Part shown: positions 43,500 to 51,624 of the stretch, one piece after another
Layout: each line of letters begins with the position of its first letter
How positions within the stretch are numbered: position 1 is the first letter of the stretch
Assembly: GCA_038207155.1 (NCBI GenBank)
Contig: JBBRAB010000012.1
Span: forward strand, 54,355-118,354
Reading direction: 5' to 3'
DNA from: FEN-1139 sp038207155
Lineage (GTDB): Bacteria; Myxococcota_A; Polyangia; Polyangiales; Polyangiaceae
DNA: 64,000 nucleotides
Program-made: the position numbers and the translations under genes
Notes under the pieces: model-generated
What the model was told of the DNA's origin: nothing
What the model saw: only the letters and a program-made list of their open reading frames with translations
The model's database searches: none

Positions 43500-46400
43500 A
43501 TGACTCGCTTCACCGCACTCGGAATCGTCCTGCTCTGCTCTGGTTCTCTCGCTCTCGTAGCCTGTGGCGATAACGAGACTGACTCTCCTGCTGCCTCGGG
43601 CACAGGTGGAGCTTTGACGGGTGGTGGTGGCTCGGGCGGCACTGGCGGCACGCGCACCGGCGGCACCGGCACGGGTGGCAACACCACCGGCGGTACCAAC
43701 CCCGGCCTTTGCACGGTTGGCTTTGCTGGCCCCAGCGTGAAGACCCTCACGGCGAAAAATGATGTGGACGGGGAGGCCTGTGGCACCGCCTACGCAATCG
43801 ACGTGACCCTCGCAGTCAGCGAGAAGGACGGCACCTCGGTAGAGCTGCTCGTCAACGGTAAATCCGCCGGCACGGCGCAGGTCACCAGCGGAGTGGCGGT
43901 GTTTTCCGCAGTCGCGCTCAAGCCCACGGGGACCTTCGAGCTCGAGGCGATCGTTGGCAAGGCTCGCTGCTCGAAGAAGCAGAGCTTCACGGTGGACTGC
44001 ACCGGCAAGCCGCTCTGCTCGATCACCAAGCCCGTCATCAGTGACACGCATCCGCTGCTCAACGCAGTGCCGTCCGCCCAGGGTGGGGACCGCGTTAGCA
44101 GTGATGGTAGCGCCTATCAGGTTGGTTTTTCCGTCGAGACGAACGTCGAGGACGGACAAGCGGTGGAGCTGAGTGTTGATGGCGCTTCCACGGTGACGGG
44201 CGTCGCTCGCACCGGCGTTGCGACCTTTGCTGGTGTGGCCCTCGGTGCTGATGGCCTACACAGCGTGACGGTCACCTGCCGAGCGCGCACGGGCATTGAA
44301 GGCAAATCTCCTGCGACGGCCTACACGGTGGACACGGCCGCCCCGCTGATGACCGCGTCCAAGGATGCGGCGGGCACCATCTCCGCGCTGATGGACGGGG
44401 ACCACTTCGGTCCAGCGGATCTCGCCAACGGCACCCATCTGCGCCTCTGCGGCGTTACCCCAGCATCCGATGCCACCGATCTAGCCGCGAGCCTCGGCGT
44501 CGCCGCTCAGAAGAACTTCTGCGCGGCCGTCGGCGGTAACAACCCGGTCTGCGGCAAGGTCGTTGCCGGCACCGGCTGCGTCGAGCTGCCTTGCCCTGGT
44601 AACGGCAAATTCAGCCTCTCGCTCTCGCTGCGCGACCGCGCGGGCAATGCCACCACCAAGGCCACAAACAACGTTACCTGTGCCTCGACCAACCCCTTGG
44701 TACAGATCATCAACCCCGTATCGGGTGCAGCTGACGGCTTCAGCAACCCTGCCAAGCGCATCCTCGCCGCGGGCAACGCCGCCGCCGTCCAGAAGGACAG
44801 CGATGCAGGCACTGCTGGGGCACAGTATACCGTCACGGCCTGCACCAGTGTCACTTCCGGTGACGCCGTGCTGCGTCTCGGCCGTGTTGGAAGCACCCTC
44901 AATCAGGTAGCCACTGGTATCGTCGCCGCAGACACCGGCAATCTCTGTGGCGGCGCCCAGCCCGGCGTCGTGGTCTTCAATGGCGTCACGCTGCCTGAGA
45001 GCACCACCAAGCCCGACTTCACTCTGGATGCCGCGACCCGCATTGAAGTCGAGGTGACGGATCTGAACTTCGGCATGGGCATGGCGCAGTCGGACGTGTG
45101 GGTGGACTCGACGCTGCCGAATTTGACGTTGGCGCTCCCCGCAAATCTCTGTGGCTCCTACGTTAACACTACGGGAACCGGCAGCACTTCAGCCACCCGC
45201 GACCTCACCTTTGGCAGCTCAGTCGCTCCGGTGAGTGTGAAGGTGGAGAGTGCCAGTGGGACCGCCAGCTTCTCGGGCCCGACCGTAGTGTTCTCGCAGG
45301 TCGCGGTTGCTGGGGTCGTTTTTGAGGCCGGGACCAACACCCTGACCGCCACGGCCGAGGAGCCCTCTGGCAACAGTGCGGCTTTGGTCGGCGCTTGCAC
45401 CATCACGGTGGGCGACACTCCTCCTCCCACCGTTACCTGGTCTGCCCCTTTGGCGACGGACCTCCTGACGGCTGCGGGCAATCCGAACCCTCTCGCCGTG
45501 GCAGATGCCGACACTGGGACGCCCGGATGGCAGGGGACCTTGAAGGTCTGCACCAGCATTGACCCTGCGGTGAACGCAGGTGCCACGGTGCAGTTCTCGG
45601 CGGGCGGGTCTGCGATTGGCAGCCCGGTCGTGATTGCAGCGGACAAGTGCGCAACCCTCGCGAATGCCACGGTGCCTGAGGGCGCGTCGATGAAGCTGAC
45701 GGCCACTACCAGCGCTATTCCAATTGCTGGAACGGGAGCCGCATCGGTTACTCTCCCGGTTGACGTGACAGTGCCAAGTGCCCCGACGGGCCTGGTCGCT
45801 GCCGTGAAGAATCGCCGAGAGACCTCCTTCAAGCTTGATTGGACAGCCCCGGCTGACGGAGTGATCGCTGCAGCAGGTTATGAAGTTAGGGTTTCAAAGT
45901 CAGCCATCGCTAGCGAGGCCGACTTCACTGCGGCAACCAGTGTCAATTTCGCGGGTACCCCTGCGGCTGCCGGGCAGCCTGATTCGGTGGACGTGACCGG
46001 TCGATTGATTGAGACGGATTACTACTTCGCGGTGCGGGCCACGGACGCCGTAGGTAACAAGGGTCCGTTCATGGTGACCGCGAGTGCGACCAAGGCGCAG
46101 TTCATCGTGCAGGAGCTAGCTCCTGCATTCGTTAGCCAGCGTTTCGGCGGGACGATGGACGGAACCGGTGACTACAACGCTGACGGCTACAGCGATTTGC
46201 TGATCAGCTATTCCACCGGCACCGAGGTCGACATCTACTTCGGTTCGCCAGTAGGGGTGAGCGTTTCACCCGATGTACGCATCATCGGAGCCACTGCCCA
46301 ATTCGGCTACGCGGTTGCCGGTATCGGAGATGCAAACAAGGATGGCTTTGAGGATTTTGCAGTCGGTTCGGCCAGAAATGGGAACGGCGTTGTCCAAGTT

Positions 46401-47435
46401 TACTATGGTCGCTCCAAGGCGGACTGGGCACTGACGAGTTCGCTGACTGCAACAGACGCCAATGTGACTATCACTCTCGATACCCTCGCGGACCCCAAGT
46501 TCGCGAATTCGAGGTTCGGCTGCTCATTGGCGCGATTGGGCGACTTCAACGGCGATGGCACGGATGATTTTGCAATTGGTGCCTACGGCTACAATGCCTC
46601 CGCAGGCCTTGTTGCCGTTGTTCTGGGCAAGCCGAAAGCGTCTGGAGGTGGGTTGCCGATCGCTCTGTCGCTGCCCTCGGCGTTTGGCACAGATGCCGTG
46701 AAAATTGAGGGGGACGTTGCCGGGACCCGATTCGGGGACACTGTGCTTGGCCTTGATCGTTTCTACGGTGCAGGTCGCAACCCGGTTCTGATTGCTTCAG
46801 CCTCATTTTCGGGGACTAACCTCGGCAAGCTCTACTCCTTTGAAGGTGTCGCCGGGACTGTATCTCCATTGTTGATTAGCAGTGCCAAGCACAGCATCAC
46901 CGGCACGGTAGCCGCGGAGTACCTGGGTCAAATGAGCCTCGTGGCCATGGGTGATATCGGGCCTGGTGGAGCATTGGCCTTGGGCACCACGGTCGCACCG
47001 ACCGCGACGAACATTTACAACTGGTTCCTGTCAGGGGATGAGGCGACCGGGCCGTTCTCCTCGGTGGTAAAGACCTCGACGAGTAGTCGTGTGACCATCC
47101 CGCTGTGGAAAACGGTTGTTGGAGGGGGCGCCTCAGGTCGGGGCGCAGCCTATTCGCTGTTGGGTTCAGCGCGTTCTGACATTGTGACCTTCAGCCAAGA
47201 GGGCACTAGTGCCCGACTCCAGATGATTGACGGTAGCAAGCTTGTTTGGCCAGGTGCTCCGACGATTCAGTCCCTCGTTGACGTCGACTACACGCTTCCC
47301 GGCTCATTTACCGACCAAGCGCGAAAGATCACGGTTGTGCCCGACCTGGACAAGGATGGATACGCGGATCTGGTCGCTTCGGACTGGGATGCTGGGGCTG
47401 TCCCCGTCGGTGGTCGTGTAGTCATTCTGCGATGA
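43500..47435 (+). CDS. Large multidomain surface lipoprotein (Ig-like, Fn3, FG-GAP)
   Basis: 1311 residues. Signal with lipobox LVAC, then a Gly/Thr-rich linker (GGTGGTRTGGTGTGG). Several Ig-like or bacterial adhesin-like domains follow to about residue 755. A fibronectin type III domain (SAPTGLVAAVKN to YYFAVRATDAVGNKG, about 760-865) precedes an FG-GAP beta-propeller with DYNADGYSDLLIS, DANKDGFEDFAVG, DFNGDGTDDFAIG and DLDKDGYADLVAS. Likely surface-exposed adhesin or ligand binder. The stop overlaps the ATG of the PqqD-like gene (ATGA, 47432-47435), tying it to the RiPP genes. Confidence 0.87.
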   Translation: MTRFTALGIVLLCSGSLALVACGDNETDSPAASGTGGALTGGGGSGGTGGTRTGGTGTGGNTTGGTNPGLCTVGFAGPSVKTLTAKNDVDGEACGTAYAIDVTLAVSEKDGTSVELLVNGKSAGTAQVTSGVAVFSAVALKPTGTFELEAIVGKARCSKKQSFTVDCTGKPLCSITKPVISDTHPLLNAVPSAQGGDRVSSDGSAYQVGFSVETNVEDGQAVELSVDGASTVTGVARTGVATFAGVALGADGLHSVTVTCRARTGIEGKSPATAYTVDTAAPLMTASKDAAGTISALMDGDHFGPADLANGTHLRLCGVTPASDATDLAASLGVAAQKNFCAAVGGNNPVCGKVVAGTGCVELPCPGNGKFSLSLSLRDRAGNATTKATNNVTCASTNPLVQIINPVSGAADGFSNPAKRILAAGNAAAVQKDSDAGTAGAQYTVTACTSVTSGDAVLRLGRVGSTLNQVATGIVAADTGNLCGGAQPGVVVFNGVTLPESTTKPDFTLDAATRIEVEVTDLNFGMGMAQSDVWVDSTLPNLTLALPANLCGSYVNTTGTGSTSATRDLTFGSSVAPVSVKVESASGTASFSGPTVVFSQVAVAGVVFEAGTNTLTATAEEPSGNSAALVGACTITVGDTPPPTVTWSAPLATDLLTAAGNPNPLAVADADTGTPGWQGTLKVCTSIDPAVNAGATVQFSAGGSAIGSPVVIAADKCATLANATVPEGASMKLTATTSAIPIAGTGAASVTLPVDVTVPSAPTGLVAAVKNRRETSFKLDWTAPADGVIAAAGYEVRVSKSAIASEADFTAATSVNFAGTPAAAGQPDSVDVTGRLIETDYYFAVRATDAVGNKGPFMVTASATKAQFIVQELAPAFVSQRFGGTMDGTGDYNADGYSDLLISYSTGTEVDIYFGSPVGVSVSPDVRIIGATAQFGYAVAGIGDANKDGFEDFAVGSARNGNGVVQVYYGRSKADWALTSSLTATDANVTITLDTLADPKFANSRFGCSLARLGDFNGDGTDDFAIGAYGYNASAGLVAVVLGKPKASGGGLPIALSLPSAFGTDAVKIEGDVAGTRFGDTVLGLDRFYGAGRNPVLIASASFSGTNLGKLYSFEGVAGTVSPLLISSAKHSITGTVAAEYLGQMSLVAMGDIGPGGALALGTTVAPTATNIYNWFLSGDEATGPFSSVVKTSTSSRVTIPLWKTVVGGGASGRGAAYSLLGSARSDIVTFSQEGTSARLQMIDGSKLVWPGAPTIQSLVDVDYTLPGSFTDQARKITVVPDLDKDGYADLVASDWDAGAVPVGGRVVILR

Positions 47436-47725
47436 CCAATCCGCGAACTCAGCCTTTGGCTCAAGATGTGCCCGCGCTCGCGCTCGGTACCTCTTGGGCC
47501 AAGGCGCACGACGAACTAGTGGTTCTTCATCCAGCCACGGGGGAGTACCATTCGCTGAACAAGGTGGCTGCGCGGATTTGGGAGCTCACAGTTGCACGAA
47601 GTAGTCTTCTGGAAATCGGAAGGACACTGAGCGAGGAGTTTGAAGTCGACGAAGCCACTGCGGGCGCTGATGTCATGCAGCTGTGGAATGAACTGACGGC
47701 AATTGGCTTGCTAGTGCGGGACTAG
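47432..47725 (+). CDS. PqqD-family RiPP recognition element (lasso B1-like)
   Basis: 97 residues. The small winged-helix PqqD fold binds RiPP leader peptides and delivers them to modifying enzymes. ELVVLHPATGEYHSLNKVAARIWEL and the C-terminal DVMQLWNELTAIGLLV are typical of stand-alone PqqD/B1 proteins. It overlaps the stop of the giant lipoprotein by 4 bp upstream and shares 1 bp with the GTG start of the cyclase downstream (TAGTG), so all three are translationally coupled. The leader motif it would read (YxxPxVxxxG) is in the precursor 1.7 kb downstream. Confidence 0.87.
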   Translation: MTNPRTQPLAQDVPALALGTSWAKAHDELVVLHPATGEYHSLNKVAARIWELTVARSSLLEIGRTLSEEFEVDEATAGADVMQLWNELTAIGLLVRD

Positions 47726-49386
47726 TGATCAAGGCCAAGCTCTCGGTCCGACTCGTGGCCCCGGATTGTAGCGTGAGCTTCGTAGATCCAGAGCTTGAGG
47801 GGGGAACGGCTACCCTAGGGCTCTGGGGCAGGCTTGGTAGCAGCAACCAATGGGAGAGGCTCCTGGCGTCGCTACCCAGGGAGCTTCCACACGGCGACCC
47901 TGCTCGAATTGAACTGATTCGCAGGATTGCTGCTGCTTGTTCCCGCGGCGTTGGCCTCGCTCTTCGAAGTGACTCGAGCCGCCAGCTCATGATCGCAAGG
48001 GACCCGGGTGGACTAGCTGCTCTCTACTTCGCTCACACACCCGATGGACGAGTGTCTGTGGGGCGTCATCCTGCTGCAGTGGCTCGTGAACACGGGTTGA
48101 CCGTAGAGCTTGAGCGGGAGTGGCTCTGGCGATTTGTCTTCAGCTTGGAGCAACCAACCGGAGTGAGTTGCATCCCAGGAGTTCAAATGGCGTCTCCCGG
48201 GGCCGTAGCCATCATTGACTCCAATGGGATCCGGGAAACGCGACTTGTCGATCGACCCGCGGCCTGCCTGACAGATGAAACAATCGTCGAGGAGTATCGC
48301 GGAATCCTTCAGCAGGAGCTCAATAGTCCGGACGAAGCGGGGAAGCTCTCTGCCATCGGGTTGAGCGGCGGGATTGATTCCACAAGCCTACTGGCGCTTG
48401 GGAGAAGAGGCGAGCGACGATGGGTGGCACTGGTCGGAACCTCCGAAGGCTGTGACGAATCCGCGAGAGCATGCCGGACTGCTGAGGCGCTGGGGGTCGA
48501 GGCCGAAATTGTGCCCTTGCCACTGGAGGGAGAGTGGGAGACCTGGGCGCGCGCAGCAGGGCAGCCTGATGAACTGAGCTTCTTCATCTTCCGCGACACT
48601 TTGGCGAGGCGAGCTAGGGAACTGAACGCCGGGGTGTTGGTAACTGGAGTGTTCGGAGATGTTGTGGGGGGCTATACCCGTGGACTACTTGACCATTGGG
48701 TGAAGCAGGGGATGATCGGCGCGCTACTGCGCCGCGTTCAGGCCGTTGCTCCCTCGCGCAGCAGCGCACAGCTGCGCCTATTGGCTGGCGCCGCGCTGCG
48801 GGCCTGGATACCCCAGCTCCATCAGAAGTTTCGTCCACTGAGGTCGGATGCTTTTCCGGCAGAGCTGCTGACTGATGCTCAGGCGTGGCGGAGGATTTCG
48901 GCTCAGAGGTCATTGGAGCTCGAGCGCTTCAGTTTGGTCCATTGGCCTCGAGTCAGGTTGGTCCCCCACTATCGAGCGAGCCAGGAGGTTCAGCGAGTTT
49001 TGCGTGGAGATGCGTTGTTTGAGAGGCTCCATGGTCTACGGTTGCAGTCTCCCTTCGCGAATCCCCGCCTGGCGGAGCTCAGTGCTGCTGCGAGTGATTC
49101 CTTATGTGGGGAAATATATGCTGATCGGGGTCTGCTTCTTCGTGCGGTCCGGGCCGAGTTGCCCCCTGGGTTCACTCCGGCTCCGCGCAAGGCCCTCTAC
49201 AACAGCTACTACCTGGCTGTGAGACGTCGGGCGCTTTCAAGTGACCTGTTTCGGGCAGTTTCTGGCGGGACGGGTCTGCTGGCACCCGGTGCAATCGGGC
49301 TTGTCCACCCTGATGCCGCGGTGAATGTCCTATTCCGAGAAGCCGTGGCCGGGCTTTGGTTGCAGTGTGCAGCGAGAGTGCGCTAG
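47725..49386 (+). CDS. Asparagine-synthetase-like lasso cyclase (C protein)
   Basis: 553 residues from GTG 47725. The N-terminal domain has the AsnB fold pattern but starts MIKAKLSV, lacking the catalytic Cys1 of glutamine-hydrolysing enzymes. The ATP-pyrophosphatase loop SGGIDSTSLLALG (214-226) is intact, as is the second nucleotide-binding region VTGVFGDVVGGY. In lasso pathways such proteins adenylate an Asp/Glu side chain and close the macrolactam with the N-terminal amine. PqqD immediately upstream and a lasso-leader precursor 45 bp downstream support this. A different amide-forming role cannot be excluded. Confidence 0.83.
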   Translation: MIKAKLSVRLVAPDCSVSFVDPELEGGTATLGLWGRLGSSNQWERLLASLPRELPHGDPARIELIRRIAAACSRGVGLALRSDSSRQLMIARDPGGLAALYFAHTPDGRVSVGRHPAAVAREHGLTVELEREWLWRFVFSLEQPTGVSCIPGVQMASPGAVAIIDSNGIRETRLVDRPAACLTDETIVEEYRGILQQELNSPDEAGKLSAIGLSGGIDSTSLLALGRRGERRWVALVGTSEGCDESARACRTAEALGVEAEIVPLPLEGEWETWARAAGQPDELSFFIFRDTLARRARELNAGVLVTGVFGDVVGGYTRGLLDHWVKQGMIGALLRRVQAVAPSRSSAQLRLLAGAALRAWIPQLHQKFRPLRSDAFPAELLTDAQAWRRISAQRSLELERFSLVHWPRVRLVPHYRASQEVQRVLRGDALFERLHGLRLQSPFANPRLAELSAAASDSLCGEIYADRGLLLRAVRAELPPGFTPAPRKALYNSYYLAVRRRALSSDLFRAVSGGTGLLAPGAIGLVHPDAAVNVLFREAVAGLWLQCAARVR

Positions 49387-49431
49387 GCTTACTCGTGAAC
49401 AATGTCCCTAGGTCATTCAACTGAGCAGGTT

Positions 49432-49599
49432 ATGATTCGCAATTCGTCTGACCGGGCAGACCATACAGAGAAGCCGGTCCCGACTGGCCGCGCTACCTAC
49501 CTGCGTCCAGTTGTTCTCTCGCTCGGGACTCTGGCGGAGCTGACGCGAGGGAGCGGCGGGGGTGGCGTGGATGCGGGCGACGAGGCGTTTTCTGGGTGA
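49432..49599 (+). CDS. Lasso-type RiPP precursor peptide (A)
   Basis: 55 residues from ATG 49432, preceded by GAGCAGG; ATG 49402 would add ten residues but has no ribosome-binding site. The leader contains Tyr23, Pro26, Gly32 and Thr38 spaced exactly as in the lasso consensus YxxPxLxxxGxxxxxTxG, with Val28 for Leu. Thr38 at -2 predicts cleavage after Arg39. The core is GSGGGGVDAGDEAFSG: Gly at 1 and Asp at 8 allow an eight-residue ring, with Ser at 15 as a possible phosphorylation site. The Gly-rich ring is unusual. The kinase start codon lies within the core codons. Confidence 0.8.
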   Translation: MIRNSSDRADHTEKPVPTGRATYLRPVVLSLGTLAELTRGSGGGGVDAGDEAFSG

Positions 49600-50338
49600 G
49601 TCCCCTTTCGCCTCTCCTCCAGGGACAAGCTTCGAACTTGGGGGAATCCAGGCGGTTCTTGTAGGCGGTCAGTGGCAGCTCCGCGGGGAGGAGTCACTGG
49701 ATCCAGCTCGCTTGCGAGAGTTCAACGACGGGCCGCTGACCGCGCTTAGGCAGTTTGCTGCAGGTCGCCTTTGCATCCATGGGAGCTGTTTTGCGAAGGC
49801 CGCGCGAGCCGTCTGTATCATGGGGCCATCGGGGATGGGGAAGTCGACCTTGTTGGCGGCCAGCTGCGCGCGCGGGGTGGAGTTCGTGTCTGACGGCATG
49901 ACCGTTGTCACGCCCGGGAGTGGCGAGGTCGAACCAGGGCTTAGTCGGTTCAAGCTGGACGAGCAGGCGCGCGCGCTTGTCGGAGTCCGTGGGACGACGT
50001 TTGACGCTGTTGGGCCTCATTCGCGCAAATCCTACGTGCCAGGGCCAGACTCAGTTACGTCAGCGAGGCTTGGATTCTTGGTTGAGCTGAAGCGTGGCGA
50101 ACCAAGCTTTCGGAAGGTTGTTGGAGCGTCCGCCCTCACCTCCCTGCTGGGGAACCTCTACCTCGGGCCTCGGGTTCCGCAGCCGTGCCAAGCAGGCCTA
50201 CTGCAACAGTGCGCGGCGGTGCTGAGTGCAGCGGAGCTGTGGACGTTGTCCAGCCCCTTGGGCGCAGAGGGGCTCGAATGGTCGCTACAAGCGATCCTTA
50301 GCTTGGTCGCCGAGCCCTCAGGCGCACCTCTGCCATGA
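49571..50338 (+). CDS. HPr-kinase-like peptide kinase (lasso K-like)
   Basis: 255 residues from ATG 49571 (GTG 49562 possible), both inside the precursor's core codons, so the genes overlap by 29 bp or more. Walker A GPSGMGKST (85-93) and VEFVSDGMTVV, matching the acidic SDD-type motif of HprK, are visible; the N-terminal HprK domain is absent. Short HprK homologues in lasso clusters (ThcoK, PadeK) phosphorylate a Ser near the precursor C-terminus; this precursor ends FSG. The 3' end overlaps the convergent nucleotidyltransferase by 41 bp. Confidence 0.82.
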   Translation: MRATRRFLGESPFASPPGTSFELGGIQAVLVGGQWQLRGEESLDPARLREFNDGPLTALRQFAAGRLCIHGSCFAKAARAVCIMGPSGMGKSTLLAASCARGVEFVSDGMTVVTPGSGEVEPGLSRFKLDEQARALVGVRGTTFDAVGPHSRKSYVPGPDSVTSARLGFLVELKRGEPSFRKVVGASALTSLLGNLYLGPRVPQPCQAGLLQQCAAVLSAAELWTLSSPLGAEGLEWSLQAILSLVAEPSGAPLP

Positions 50339-51437
50339 GGCCTCGACAGTAGGGCGCGAGGGCTTCAAGTACACGTCGGGGGTAGTGCACTCCATTGCTC
50401 CTGGAGGTGGAGTCGAGCTGGGTCTTCCGTGCAAGTGCTGCCCAGGGGCTATCCTCGGCAAGTCGCCAGAACACGCTCCGTAGACGCAGAGCACTTGCGT
50501 AGTCCGGGTCCAGAGCCGATGCTGCGCAGTGTCGAATCAGTCGAGCTGCTGGGGAGTCTCCACGCTCCACATCGTTCATATCCCCTGAGATGAGCTGCGA
50601 GACAGCTTCATCGGTGGCTTGGATTTCTTGTTCCGAGAGGGTGCGACCACAGAGCTGCCCAACCTCCGGAGATGCTAGACGCCAATCTGACTCGCGCAGG
50701 TCGCAGAGGTCGGAAAGCATCTGAAACGGAGGGTAGGTGCCCGGTCCAAATCCATGGTGCGCAATGCCATGGACCAGTAGGTGGCTGGCGAGCAGGCTGC
50801 GAGTTGGCACACTCCAGGTACGACCGTCCCAGTCCGTCTGAACCAGAAGCCCCTCATGCTGAGCGGCGTCGAACGTCAAGTGGGCACTGTCGCGAGACCA
50901 GACGCCTGGGATCGTGCGATGCAATTCCACGCAGACTCCATTGGGGGAGCGAAGTGGCTGGGCCTGGTGCGGGGACGGCGTTGTGGCATCCTCGACATAG
51001 GCAGCCGCAAGAAGGGCAGTCCTAGCAGCTGAAATCTGAGCATCGGGAACCAGGAGGTCGATATCCACTGCGCGACGGCGCTCGGGGCAAGTTACGCCGT
51101 GAATCACCAATGCGGCCATTTTCAGCGGCGCGGATGGAATTCCCACCTTCGCCAAGAGTTCACTTGTTGCGAGCATCGCGGCACGACGCTGAAGCCATTC
51201 GGCCGAGTTGCGACGCAGAATCCGTCGTGACTCGGTGAGCAACGACTCCGGTAGGCGCAAGGGGTTCCGCAGAGCGGCTCCCGCCAATCGAGCATGCAGA
51301 CCCAACCGACGCTCTCGAAACTCACGTGCTATCTGCTCCGCGAGTTGTGGGGCCATGGTCGTCGAAGGACAGAACGCCGCTTCGACGAGGTCCTTCCAGG
51401 GGTAGTCCGTCGCAATTCGGGGGGGGAAGAACCTCAT
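50298..51437 (-). CDS. NTP_transf_5-type nucleotidyltransferase (lasso N-like)
   Basis: 379 residues. IPSAPLKMAALVIHG followed by RRAVDIDLLVPDAQISAARTAL has the Lys and DxD arrangement of the uncharacterised nucleotidyltransferase family (PF14907 type). The C-terminal helical part includes HLLVHGIAHHGFG and LSDLCDLRE, also typical. Members accompany HprK-like kinases in paeninodin-type lasso loci and in several exopolysaccharide loci. The gene is convergent with the kinase and divergent from the Wzc-like gene; 187 bp separate the latter two starts. The nucleotide and acceptor are unknown. Confidence 0.8.
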   Translation of the reverse strand: MRFFPPRIATDYPWKDLVEAAFCPSTTMAPQLAEQIAREFRERRLGLHARLAGAALRNPLRLPESLLTESRRILRRNSAEWLQRRAAMLATSELLAKVGIPSAPLKMAALVIHGVTCPERRRAVDIDLLVPDAQISAARTALLAAAYVEDATTPSPHQAQPLRSPNGVCVELHRTIPGVWSRDSAHLTFDAAQHEGLLVQTDWDGRTWSVPTRSLLASHLLVHGIAHHGFGPGTYPPFQMLSDLCDLRESDWRLASPEVGQLCGRTLSEQEIQATDEAVSQLISGDMNDVERGDSPAARLIRHCAASALDPDYASALRLRSVFWRLAEDSPWAALARKTQLDSTSRSNGVHYPRRVLEALAPYCRGLMAEVRLRARRPS

Positions 51438-51624
51438 AGATTCCTCACTATCCTAACGGATGGCTTGGGCTTTGGGGACCGCCACACTATGCCGGCTTCA
51501 GGGCTAGCTGGCCAGCCGAGAGAGCTGCATAGTGGGTGCACGCCCTTGTTCGGCCCAAAGGCATGGCTTTGGGAGTACGACAATCGGTTGGGTTCGCGGG
51601 ACAATCCACCTGCGCCGTGATTGA

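Noticed and set aside
43191..44159. 322-residue minus-strand frame over the repeat array and lipoprotein start
   Set aside because: Composed of repeat-derived residues and antisense of the lipoprotein signal and linker; no start signal.
45158..45832. 224-residue minus-strand frame within the large lipoprotein
   Set aside because: Val/Ala/Thr-rich antisense of Ig-like domains; no independent signal.
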